Positions 23,545 through 31,654 of a stretch of DNA of 46,631 nucleotides are shown piece by piece. The translations under genes were made by a program, and so were the position numbers. Position 1 is the stretch's first letter, and each line of letters starts with the position of its first letter. The notes beneath the pieces are model-generated. The model did no database searches, was not told the origin of the DNA, and saw only the letters and a program-made list of their open reading frames with translations. This DNA is from Desulfotignum sp. (GTDB taxonomy: Bacteria > Desulfobacterota > Desulfobacteria > Desulfobacterales > Desulfobacteraceae). Where the stretch lies: positions 1-46,631 of the forward strand of contig JAIPDL010000025.1 in assembly GCA_021737695.1 (NCBI GenBank), written 5' to 3'.

Positions 23545-24777
23545 ATGCGATCACGCCGAAAGCCATTCCCCGCACCGACCCCCGATACAGCCGCCATGTC
23601 GCCATCCAGACCGGAAGATGACCCGTTTCCTTATCTGCCCGTGTTCTTTCTCACTGCTATCTTTTTTCTGAACTTTATCATCCGCATCATCATATCTCCG
23701 CTCATGCCCACCATCCTGGCGGACATGGGGCTGACCCCGGACCAGGCCGGGTCTTTCTTTTTGGTATCCGCATCCGGGTACTGCGTGGCCCTGTTGTGCT
23801 CCGGGGTCGTGTCTTCCCGGTTTCTGCATGTCAGGACCATCGTTTTTTCCGCCCTTGCCACGGGCCTGATGATGGTGCTGACGGGCCTGACCCATAACCT
23901 GATCCTCATGCGGTGCAGTGTTTTTGGCGCAGGCATGGCTGCCGGGCTGTATCTGCCGTCGGGTATCGCCATTCTTACCCACACCGTGGCCGAAAAAAAC
24001 TGGGGAAAAGCCATGGGGATTCACGAGCTGGCCCCCAATGTGAGTTTTCTGCTGGCCCCCATCCTGTGTGAGGCTCTGCTGTTGTGGATGTCCTGGCGCC
24101 AGGTGCTGTTTTGTGTGGGGACCGCTTCCATCGGGATGGGGATATCGTTTCTGCGGTTTTCCAGGATCCGGGATTTTGCCGGACAGGCCCCGAATTTCAA
24201 AGCCTTCACCCCTCTGGCCGGGACCCCGTCTTTCTGGTGCATGATGCTGCTGTTCAGCCTGGGCGTATCCGGGACCCTGGGGATCTATGCCATGCTGCCG
24301 CTGTTTCTGGTGAACGAACACGGCATGGCCCAGGCCCAGGCCAACACCCTGATCACCCTGTCCCGGGTGGCCACACTGCCCATGCCCCTGGTGATCGGCT
24401 GGGTCGCCGACCGGTTCGGCCTGAAAACGGTGCTGGCCACCGTGCTGGGACTCAACGGCCTGCTGGTGCTGGGCATTGGTGTGTCCCAGGGATTTCTTTT
24501 GCAGGTATGGGTGTTCTGTCAGCCCGTGGTGGCGGTGGGTTTTTTTCCGCCCGCATTTGCCGCCCTGTCCCATATCGGCACAAAGGAAATGCGCAACGTG
24601 GCCGTGTCCTTTACCATCCCGGCCGCCTTTCTGGTGGGCGGCGGAGGGGTTCCCCATCTCATCGGCATCCTGGGGGACAAGGGGCTGTTCGATGCGGGAT
24701 TTATGGTGGCCGGAGGACTGACCCTGGCAGGGGCGGTGGTTCCCTTTTTTTTGACCTTTCACAAACAGGAAGATTGA
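23545..24777 (+). CDS. MFS transporter
   Basis: The protein is 410 aa with about twelve hydrophobic segments. After a polar N-terminus of 30 residues, helix 1 is YLPVFFLTAIFFLNFIIRIII. The loop MGLTPDQAGSFFLVSASGYCVALL and the GWVADRFGLKT cytoplasmic motif in the second half (the D-R-G MFS signature) are typical. It is translated right after the class V aminotransferase and converges with the RND operon, with only 19 bp between stop codons. The pair may import or export an amino-acid-like compound, but the substrate cannot be read from sequence. Confidence 0.85.
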   Translation: MRSRRKPFPAPTPDTAAMSPSRPEDDPFPYLPVFFLTAIFFLNFIIRIIISPLMPTILADMGLTPDQAGSFFLVSASGYCVALLCSGVVSSRFLHVRTIVFSALATGLMMVLTGLTHNLILMRCSVFGAGMAAGLYLPSGIAILTHTVAEKNWGKAMGIHELAPNVSFLLAPILCEALLLWMSWRQVLFCVGTASIGMGISFLRFSRIRDFAGQAPNFKAFTPLAGTPSFWCMMLLFSLGVSGTLGIYAMLPLFLVNEHGMAQAQANTLITLSRVATLPMPLVIGWVADRFGLKTVLATVLGLNGLLVLGIGVSQGFLLQVWVFCQPVVAVGFFPPAFAALSHIGTKEMRNVAVSFTIPAAFLVGGGGVPHLIGILGDKGLFDAGFMVAGGLTLAGAVVPFFLTFHKQED

Positions 24778-24796
24778 ATCGCTCAACAGACACCCT

Positions 24797-27700
24797 TTAT
24801 TTTGCGGCCCCCGTATCCGGCACATCATGGGAGATGACCCGGCCGGTTCCCAGCATGGTGATGTCCTTGACCACCACATACATGGCCGGCACAAACACCA
24901 GGGTGAGGACCGTGGCCGCCGCCAGGCCGAAGCTGATGCTGACGGCCATGGGAATAAGAAACTGGGCCTGGAAACTGGTTTCCGTCATGAGCGGGGCCAG
25001 GCCGGCCACCGTGGTGACCGAGGTCAGCAGCACGGGCCGGAACCGGTTGCGGCCGGCTTCGATCACGGCATTAAACACGGGGTCCCCGCTCCGGACTCCG
25101 GCATTGATAAAATCGATCAGAATCAATGAGTCGTTGACCACGATGCCGGACAGGGCCACGATCCCGAAAATGGAAATCATGGTGATGTCCAGGCCCATGA
25201 TGAAGTGCCCTGAAATAGCGCCCACCAGGCCAAAGGGAATGGCACACATGATGATCACGGGCTGGATATAGGATCTGAACTGGCTGGCCAGGAGCAGAAA
25301 AATCACCATGGCTGCCAGGGCAAAGCCTTTTATCAGGCTTTCCATGGATTCCTGGCTCTGCTGGGCCTGGCCTTCCAGATCAAAGGAAATGCCCGGGTAT
25401 TTTCGGGCCAGTTCCGTCAGATAGGTGCCCTTTAAATCCTGGACGATTTTCTGGGCATTGGCCATCTCTTCATCGAGGTCCGAGGTCACAGTGATGACCC
25501 GGTGCCGGTCCACCCGCTGTATGGTCGAGTACCCGCGCCGGGTTTCGATGCCGGCCACCTGGTTCAGGGGAATCTCCCGGTTGTCCCGGGTCCGGATTCG
25601 CAACTCGTCGATACTGGCCTCGGTCCTGCGTTCCTGTTCCGGGTACCGGACCATGACCTTGATGTCATTTTTTCCGCGCTGCACCTGGAGGACCTCATCC
25701 CCATAATAGGCCTGCCGGATCTGGGTGGCGATATCCGCCATGGTCACGCCCAGGGCTTCTGCGCCGGGTTTGATGGACAGCTGCTTTTCCATTTTTCCGG
25801 GCCTAAAATCATCCGTGATGTCAAAGGTCCCCGGATAGGTGGCGATTTCCGTCTTGAGTTCCTGCACGGCCGCCACCAGCGTCTCAAGATCGTCTCCCTT
25901 CAAGCGGATCTCGATGGGGTTGCCGCCCGGGCCGCCGCCGACAATGCTAAAGGTCAGCTGCTCCGTCCCCAGAATATCCCCCGTCAGTTCCCGCCACATG
26001 GCCGTGATTTGAGACGCCGGGATCTCCGGGCGCATGGCGGCCGGCTGCACCTCGATCCAGATCTCACCGCAATGCCCGCCATACACCCCGGGCTTCCAGT
26101 CCCGCCGGGGAATCACACCGACCATGGAAAAGGTGTTGACAACCAGGTCCTGCCGGCCCTGGACCCGGTCCCTGAAATGATCATTCAGGGCAAAGGCCCC
26201 GTTTTCTATCTGCTGGATCGTCTTTTCCGTGGTTTCAAAGGGCGTGCCCAGCGGATAAATGGTCTCACTGATGATCCAGTTGGAATCGTTTTTGGGAAAA
26301 AAGGTATACGGCACATGTCCCCCCGCGATCAGCCCGATACTGACAATCAGGCATGCCACGCCTAAGGCCACGGTGAAATACCTGTTTGTGATGCAGTATC
26401 TCAACATCGGCAGGTAGGCTCCCTGGATCACCCGGTTCAGCCCGTTTTCCACCCGATGCCGGAGCCAGGCATGCCCGTCGGACAGGTCTTTTTTGAGCCA
26501 TTCAAACCAGAAAAACAGGACCCCGTACCACCGGGGTTTGAAGGACCGCTTTGGGGTCAGGGTCCCGGCCAGGTGGGCGGGCAGAATCAAAAACGCTTCA
26601 AACAGGGAAAGGGCCAGAATACAGATCACCACCTGGGGCATGACGGAAATGAATTTGCCCATGATCCCTTTGATGAACAAGAGCGGGGCAAACGCCACAA
26701 TGGTCGTGGTCACGGCCATGACCACGGGGCCGCCGACCTGGTCCATGGCGGCCATAACCGCCTCTTTGGGACGTTTCCCTTCAGAATAATGGGTATAGAC
26801 GTTCTCCCCCACAATGATGGCATCATCCACCAGAATGCCTAAGGTCATGATGAATCCGAACAAAGAAAGCATGTTCACGGAGGCCCCCAGGTAATCGAGC
26901 ACCAGAAACGCCCCCATAAACGTGATGGGAATGCCCGAGGCCACCCAGAACGCCAGTCCCAGATCCAGAAACAGCGCCAGGACGACAAACACCAGAATAA
27001 TGCCCTGGATCCCGTTTTTCAGCAACAGATCGATCCGGTCCTGAACCAGGTCGGCCATATTGTACCAGTGGCCCAGTTTCACGCCTTCGGGCAGCCTGTC
27101 ACGATGGTCGTCAATATAGGAGAGCACCTGTCTGGAAATGGCAATGGTGTCCTGGGTATCGGTCCGCTCGACCACCACCAGAGCGGCAGGGTGCCCGTTG
27201 AACCGGGGTTTGACATCCGTATCTTCAAACCCGTCTTTCACTTCTGCCACATCCCCGAGCCGGACCGTGGTACCATCCGGCCTTGTCAGAACAGGAATCT
27301 GGGCGTATTCTTCCCCGACATATTTTTTTCCCCTGGCCCGGACCAGGAACTCCCCGCCCGGGGTCTTAATTTTTCCGCCCGGCAGTTCCAGGCTTCCGGT
27401 TCGAATGGCAGCAGCCACCTGGTCAAAGGACAGATGATAGGTCCGCAGGCTCTTTTCCGAGATCTCCACGGATATTTCAAACGCCCGGACCCCCACCAGG
27501 GATGCCAGGGAGATCTCTTCGAATTCCACCAGATCGTCCCGGATCTTTTCTGCGATATCCCGGAGCACCCGCTCCCCCGCATCACCATATACGGCCACAT
27601 AGATGGCCGGTTGATTGTTCTTGATCTCCGTGATCACCGGGTCTTCCGCCTCTTCCGGGAACGTGTCGATCAGGTCGATCTCGGTCCGAACCTCGTCGAG

Positions 27701-28015
27701 TTTTTCATTGATGTCCGTGCCCCCCTCCAGCTCGATGATCACGGACCCATTGCCTTCAATGGCGCTGGAATACATGGTTTTGACATCTTCCAGGCTCTTG
27801 AGCTGCTCTTCGATCTTGATGCAAATGCCCTCTTCCACCTCTTCCGGGGAAGCCCCGGGATAGGGGACGGAAATATGGATCATGTCCAGGGAAAACTGCG
27901 GAAACATTTCGCGTTTCATGGTCACGGCCGTATACAGCCCGGCAACAATCAAAAACACCATGATCAGATTAACACTGACCCGATGTTCCACGGACCATCT
28001 GCCCAAAGCCGTCAT
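24797..28015 (-). CDS. RND efflux pump, inner-membrane permease
   Basis: The protein is 1,072 aa, full length for an AcrB/MdtBC-like HAE-RND permease. The first helix is followed by YPGASPEEVEEGICIKIEEQL, the porter domain, and the central helix motif GILVDDAIIVGENVYTH (near residue 400), whose paired Asp residues relay protons. The second half repeats the layout (FRSYIQPVIIMCAIPFGLVG, GIVALSGIVVNDSLILIDF, GRNRFRPVLLTSVTTVAGL). It overlaps the stop of the membrane-fusion gene by 4 bp (ATGA). No outer-membrane TolC-type gene is in the window, so the pump must use one encoded elsewhere. It likely exports hydrophobic drugs or metabolites. Confidence 0.93.
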   Translation of the reverse strand: MTALGRWSVEHRVSVNLIMVFLIVAGLYTAVTMKREMFPQFSLDMIHISVPYPGASPEEVEEGICIKIEEQLKSLEDVKTMYSSAIEGNGSVIIELEGGTDINEKLDEVRTEIDLIDTFPEEAEDPVITEIKNNQPAIYVAVYGDAGERVLRDIAEKIRDDLVEFEEISLASLVGVRAFEISVEISEKSLRTYHLSFDQVAAAIRTGSLELPGGKIKTPGGEFLVRARGKKYVGEEYAQIPVLTRPDGTTVRLGDVAEVKDGFEDTDVKPRFNGHPAALVVVERTDTQDTIAISRQVLSYIDDHRDRLPEGVKLGHWYNMADLVQDRIDLLLKNGIQGIILVFVVLALFLDLGLAFWVASGIPITFMGAFLVLDYLGASVNMLSLFGFIMTLGILVDDAIIVGENVYTHYSEGKRPKEAVMAAMDQVGGPVVMAVTTTIVAFAPLLFIKGIMGKFISVMPQVVICILALSLFEAFLILPAHLAGTLTPKRSFKPRWYGVLFFWFEWLKKDLSDGHAWLRHRVENGLNRVIQGAYLPMLRYCITNRYFTVALGVACLIVSIGLIAGGHVPYTFFPKNDSNWIISETIYPLGTPFETTEKTIQQIENGAFALNDHFRDRVQGRQDLVVNTFSMVGVIPRRDWKPGVYGGHCGEIWIEVQPAAMRPEIPASQITAMWRELTGDILGTEQLTFSIVGGGPGGNPIEIRLKGDDLETLVAAVQELKTEIATYPGTFDITDDFRPGKMEKQLSIKPGAEALGVTMADIATQIRQAYYGDEVLQVQRGKNDIKVMVRYPEQERRTEASIDELRIRTRDNREIPLNQVAGIETRRGYSTIQRVDRHRVITVTSDLDEEMANAQKIVQDLKGTYLTELARKYPGISFDLEGQAQQSQESMESLIKGFALAAMVIFLLLASQFRSYIQPVIIMCAIPFGLVGAISGHFIMGLDITMISIFGIVALSGIVVNDSLILIDFINAGVRSGDPVFNAVIEAGRNRFRPVLLTSVTTVAGLAPLMTETSFQAQFLIPMAVSISFGLAAATVLTLVFVPAMYVVVKDITMLGTGRVISHDVPDTGAAK

Positions 28016-29310
28016 GGGCTGGTTTTCCGTTTATCTGCCGGCTTGACCGTGACGGCCATGCCGTCAACCGCCCCCGGCAGCGGCGATGCCACGACCTGAT
28101 CCCCGGGCATGAGTCCGGATTCAATAAACACCTGGTTATTGAATTTTCGCAGCACAGAGACCTGTCGGATGTCAAGCCGGTCGCCTGTGACCACATACAC
28201 CTGATTGCCGGGGTGCATCAGGTGTCTGGGCAGCACATGAATGCCGTCAAAGCGCTCCCCGGCAATCCGGCACCGGACAAAGGCCCCGGGTTTCAGGGTC
28301 ATCAACGGATTGCCCCTGTCCGGTTCTGAATCGGGCAGAATTTCAAGGGTCAGGGGAAGGGTCCGGGTTTTTTCATCGATATCCGCCTTGATCCGGGCCA
28401 CCCGGGCCTGCCAGACCCGGGGATCATCGGACACGGGATTGGCCATACGGACCTGGGCTTCGGGCATTTGACCGCTGTCAAACAGGGGCCGGATCCATTT
28501 GAGGTCCTCCAGGGGAATTCTGACATCCACATCCAGGGCACGGGCCTTGTAAATAGTGCCCAGGACCTGGCCGGGATTCACATACTCTCCCTGTTCCACC
28601 TGTCGCGACAGCACAAACCCGGAAAACGGGGCCGAAATCCTGGATTTTTCCAGGATCAGGTCTCTTTTTTGGACATCGTTTCGGGCCAGGGCCAGGGCCG
28701 CCTGCTTTTGGGCCATGAGGGGACCGGCCAGGGCCAGGCGGTTCCGGGTGGTCCGAACCTGGATCCTGGCTGCCAGATACTGCTGCCGGATCTTGTCCAG
28801 ATTGGTTTTCGAGGCAAACTCGCGCTGAGTCAAGGCCTCGATCCGTTCCACCTCTTTCAGGGCCAGGGCCATATTGGCCTCGGCCAGCGTGACATCCCCG
28901 GAAAGATTGTCAATGTCCTGGGTCAGATAGTCGATATCCGCCTCTGCCTGATCAACCCGGGCTTTGGCCGCGGCCCGGTCCAGGATAAATGATCGCCCGT
29001 CGATTTCGATCATGACCTGGTCTTTTTCAATCCGGCCGCCCTCCCGGAATGCCGGATGCATGGTTTCAATCCGGCCGGCCACTTCAACGGCCACGTTGAC
29101 CGTGTTGCGGGGAGCCACCGTGCCCAAGGCCTCCACAAACATCTGCTGTGTTTCCGACTGCACCTCGACCACGCGAACACCGGGAGGGATCTGTTTTACG
29201 GGTTGCCTGTCCGGTGTCTCCCGGATACTGAACAGCCACAGGCCCAGCGCGGATGCAACGGCCAGAACAAGAATGACCCGGACGAATCTGAGTATGAAAG
29301 AACCTGTCAC
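28012..29310 (-). CDS. RND efflux membrane-fusion protein (HlyD/AcrA type)
   Basis: The protein is 432 aa. An N-terminal membrane anchor (FVRVILVLAVASALGLWLFSI) precedes a split lipoyl/barrel-sandwich domain (ALGTVAPRNTVNVAVEVAGRIE and SRISAPFSGFVLSRQVEQGEYVNPG). Between these lies a long helical hairpin, about 110-200. The beta-barrel and membrane-proximal domain follow (LMTLKPGAFVRCRIAGERFDG, ESGLMPGDQVVASPL). It links the permease to an outer-membrane channel. It is first of the two-gene operon, 18 bp after a PAS-domain remnant. Confidence 0.92.
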   Translation of the reverse strand: MTGSFILRFVRVILVLAVASALGLWLFSIRETPDRQPVKQIPPGVRVVEVQSETQQMFVEALGTVAPRNTVNVAVEVAGRIETMHPAFREGGRIEKDQVMIEIDGRSFILDRAAAKARVDQAEADIDYLTQDIDNLSGDVTLAEANMALALKEVERIEALTQREFASKTNLDKIRQQYLAARIQVRTTRNRLALAGPLMAQKQAALALARNDVQKRDLILEKSRISAPFSGFVLSRQVEQGEYVNPGQVLGTIYKARALDVDVRIPLEDLKWIRPLFDSGQMPEAQVRMANPVSDDPRVWQARVARIKADIDEKTRTLPLTLEILPDSEPDRGNPLMTLKPGAFVRCRIAGERFDGIHVLPRHLMHPGNQVYVVTGDRLDIRQVSVLRKFNNQVFIESGLMPGDQVVASPLPGAVDGMAVTVKPADKRKTSP

Positions 29311-29328
29311 CTGTTTCTCCTTATCTGC

Positions 29329-29463
29329 CTATTCCGGCTGCATGGCCGGGTTCCAGGCCACGATCCGGCCATGGGGGTCCAGCACGAAAACGCCGTCTCC
29401 AATGGCTTCCAACAGCCGTTTGACCAGTTCGTTTTTCTCAATTTCCTGGTGGATATGTTTCAT
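29329..29463 (-). pseudogene. N-terminal remnant of a PAS-domain sensor protein
   Basis: The 44-residue frame (MKHIHQEIEKNELVKRLLEAI, then GDGVFVLDPHGRIVAWNPAMQ) is the start of a PAS sensory domain, as found in sigma54 activators or sensor kinases that begin with a short coiled lead-in. It stops after the conserved VAWNPA strand, just before the membrane-fusion gene. There is no sign of the rest of the gene. The RND genes are thus downstream of a regulator's promoter and first codons. It could act as a leader peptide, but is most simply a deletion scar. Confidence 0.6.
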
Positions 29464-29496
29464 GGGCGGATCATCCGGTTTCTGATTAAGGGTGTC

Positions 29497-29522
29497 AAGT
29501 GGCGCCACCATCGGCGCCACTT
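29497..29522. promoter_or_regulatory. Perfect 10-bp inverted repeat in the RND leader
   Basis: AAGTGGCGCC at 29497-29506 and GGCGCCACTT at 29513-29522 are separated by 6 bases. On the minus strand this lies just downstream of the promoter's -10 box, in the 5' leader. It could be a repressor operator or an mRNA hairpin. It has no U-run and is not a standard terminator. Confidence 0.5.
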
Positions 29523-29563
29523 AACGGTTGGCCCATTATAAGTAACGGTTGTTCAGATGTCAA
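29522..29563 (-). promoter_or_regulatory. Consensus sigma70 promoter with direct-repeat operators for the RND operon
   Basis: On the minus strand TTGACA (29563-29558) and TATAAT (29540-29535) are separated by exactly 17 bp, a perfect consensus. The nonamer CAACCGTTA occurs twice, at 29551-29543 within the spacer and at 29530-29522 just after the -10, starts 21 bp apart (two helical turns). Such an arrangement should be tightly repressed by a factor bound to the direct repeats. The likely products are the PAS remnant, the fusion protein and the permease. Confidence 0.75.
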
Positions 29564-29738
29564 TTTTTCCCAATTTCCATCAGCGCATGTAACGAAATAA
29601 AATAAATTTTATATTTATATCAAATAGTTATAATCTATATACCTGTCTTTCCCTTCTTTGTGGCATGCTTGTTGTAATATTGATTGTCAACGTCGATGAA
29701 CGACACCAGGCAAAAACCCAAAACACAGGAGAGCAGCC

Positions 29739-30053
29739 ATGAGTAAATTAAACAAATACATGATGGTTCACAACAACCCGGGCATCAACTGCGAAGAAGT
29801 TCAGGCAAACTGGCGGAAACTGGCGGCCGTGGAAAGCGCCACCTGGGTCCGAACCTATTACAATGACGAAAAAGGGGTCCGCTACTGCCTCTGGCTGGCC
29901 CCTTCCGAAGAGGATCTCAAAGACATCTTCACGGAAATCGGCATCAGCTGGGAGTCCATTGTGCCGGTGGAAGAAACCGTCCCTGATCTCTGGGGCGAAA
30001 AATGGAACGAACACCTGGAAAAAGATGTGGCCGCCGATACACTGGGCAACTGA
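29739..30053 (+). CDS. DUF4242-like small protein
   Basis: The protein is 104 aa. It starts MSKLNKYMMVHNNPGI after GGAGAGCAGCC. The pattern of a short alpha-beta domain (NWRKLAAVESATWVRTYYNDEKG, then YCLWLAPSEEDLKDIFTEIGIS) resembles DUF4242 proteins, of which SCO4226 binds nickel. The C-terminal extension WGEKWNEHLEKD is not typical. It stands alone with its own terminator. A metal-binding role is suggested only by family analogy. Confidence 0.6.
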   Translation: MSKLNKYMMVHNNPGINCEEVQANWRKLAAVESATWVRTYYNDEKGVRYCLWLAPSEEDLKDIFTEIGISWESIVPVEETVPDLWGEKWNEHLEKDVAADTLGN

Positions 30054-30065
30054 AAACCACCACCT

Positions 30066-30103
30066 GGGGTGCCGGCTGGATGATCCGGCACCCCCGCTTT
30101 TTT
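30066..30103 (+). terminator. Rho-independent terminator after the DUF4242-like gene
   Basis: A perfect 10-bp stem (GGGGTGCCGG at 30066-30075, CCGGCACCCC at 30085-30094) with a 9-base loop is followed by CGC and six T. It lies 13 bases after the stop codon. It separates the gene from the convergent dehydrogenase gene. Confidence 0.85.
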
Positions 30104-30180
30104 CTGCCGGCGTTTCCACCCGCCTTTTTACCGGCTTTTTCACCGGCGTCTGGCAAAATTCCACGGAAATGCCGCCGGAT

Positions 30181-31074
30181 TCACCGTCCGGTCAAGGGCC
30201 GGCCCAGACTGTAAATCTCTCCGCAGGTATCAAACTCCCGGACCTGGTCGATGGCACAGATCTCATGGAACCGGTCCTGGATCTCTTCCGCCGCAATGTC
30301 CCGCCGGGTATCGCCGATGCACACCCCTTTGCCCGAAACCATGGCAGACCGGGCAAACCAGCCCGCACTCATGGTGAACACCCTGCCGGACACCCGGTTG
30401 TGCCGGGAACACAGATACACCACCAGCGGCACGTTGAAACCGGGCTTGATCCGGCGGGCCACATCCTCGGGAAACACCCCGTCTGTCATGCCGGTGTCCG
30501 CATTGGGTGCCACCGTGTTTACCCGGATGCCGTAGCGGTTCACTTCCAGTTTCAGGGTGTTCATCAACCCGATAATACCCATCTTGGCTGCCCCATAGTT
30601 GGACTGGCCGAAATTGCCGTACATGCCGGATGTGGAGGCCGTGAATACCACCCGGCCATACTGCTGCTGCTTCATCTGCTGCAGCGCCGGCTGGGTCACA
30701 CAGAACGCGCCTTTCAGATGCACGCTGATCACCTCGTCCCACTCTGGTTCCGTCATTTTCATAAAGGTCCGGTCCCGCAGTATCCCGGCATTGTTCACCA
30801 GGATATGCAGCCCACCGAACCGGTCCACGGCTGTCTGAACCATCTGTTGCCCGCCCGCCGGAGTGACCACAGAATCATGACTGGCCACGGCCTGCCCGCC
30901 GGCGGCCCGGATTTCATCCTTCACAACATCAGCACAAAACAGCCCGTCCCGGGTCCGGCCGATATCATTGACCACCACGTTTGCCCCCCGCCGGGCCAGT
31001 TCCAGGGCATAGGCCCGGCCGATCCCGGCTCCGGCACCGGTCACCAGGGCGGTCTGTCCTTGAAAATCAATCAT
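30181..31074 (-). CDS. Short-chain dehydrogenase/reductase
   Basis: The protein is 297 aa. The Rossmann glycine motif TGAGAGIG (12-19), NNAG (94-97), the catalytic serine region TASTSG (145-150) and YGAAK (Tyr160, Lys164) are all present. The N-terminus and VVNDIGRTRDG loop resemble the 3-hydroxyacyl-CoA dehydrogenase type found in multifunctional beta-oxidation enzymes (HSD17B4-like). The C-terminal tail of about 40 residues is longer than in minimal SDRs. It has AGGAGT before its ATG. Beta-oxidation of acyl-CoA or a related reduction is likely, but substrate is uncertain. Confidence 0.85.
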   Translation of the reverse strand: MIDFQGQTALVTGAGAGIGRAYALELARRGANVVVNDIGRTRDGLFCADVVKDEIRAAGGQAVASHDSVVTPAGGQQMVQTAVDRFGGLHILVNNAGILRDRTFMKMTEPEWDEVISVHLKGAFCVTQPALQQMKQQQYGRVVFTASTSGMYGNFGQSNYGAAKMGIIGLMNTLKLEVNRYGIRVNTVAPNADTGMTDGVFPEDVARRIKPGFNVPLVVYLCSRHNRVSGRVFTMSAGWFARSAMVSGKGVCIGDTRRDIAAEEIQDRFHEICAIDQVREFDTCGEIYSLGRPLTGR

Positions 31075-31197
31075 TTTTTACTCCTGTTTGAAAATATTTC
31101 ATGGCAATTCGCTCATGTTGTATTACATTTTTCATAAACGGGCAATGGCGGCCATCATGCCGCCGTCCCGGAAACCCAGCCTTAAAGGAGGCCTGAC

Positions 31198-31497
31198 ATG
31201 GCTCAGATTCATATCAATCCGGAAAACCAGACCCCGGAAACCATCCATATGACCATCACTGAAGATACCTTCAATTTTTCATCCGCCAAGCAGATGGCCA
31301 AAGACATGGCTTTTGAAAAATGCGATGCCCCCATGATCCTGTCATGGAAAAACAGCCAAACGGGCGAATCCTATCCTGACTATGAATGCGGGGTGTCGGA
31401 CCGCCCCTTCTGGATCCGGTACGCTGAAGGCAGAGGCGCCAACCTGACCATTGATTTCAATGACGGGGAATATATATTCATGATCCTGAAAATGTAA
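31198..31497 (+). CDS. AF1514-like small protein
   Basis: The protein is 99 aa, preceded by AAAGGAGG. It has the features of the AF1514/DUF5619-type family: SAKQMAKDMAFEKCDAPMILSW, YECG, PFWIRYAEGRGANLTIDFND, EYIFMI. Members are short, soluble and widespread in anaerobic archaea and sulfate reducers, with no known function. It seems to be transcribed alone, between a divergent SDR gene and the hybrid kinase. Confidence 0.6.
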   Translation: MAQIHINPENQTPETIHMTITEDTFNFSSAKQMAKDMAFEKCDAPMILSWKNSQTGESYPDYECGVSDRPFWIRYAEGRGANLTIDFNDGEYIFMILKM

Positions 31498-31554
31498 CAG
31501 CAACCGGCATCCTCCAGCATGTCAGTCCTTTTTTGATGACATCTGACAAGTCAA

Positions 31555-31583
31555 TTGACATTACCTATCACCAACGGTATCCT
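31555..31583 (+). promoter_or_regulatory. Candidate sigma70 promoter for the hybrid kinase gene
   Basis: TTGACA at 31555-31560 and TATCCT at 31578-31583 are separated by 17 bp, about 70 bases before the kinase start. The -35 is perfect and the -10 matches four of six. The surrounding 157-base gap shows no gene. Confidence 0.45.
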
Positions 31584-31654
31584 GTCTGATAGATTGAGCT
31601 GGCAACTTTCACATTGCTTGTCAACCAAGGGGATCAATAGCCAGAAAAAACGTC

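Noticed and set aside
29661-29675. Possible sigma54 promoter (TGGCA-TTG spacing) before the DUF4242-like gene
   Set aside because: The essential GC of the -12 element is GT here, and no activator site is seen.
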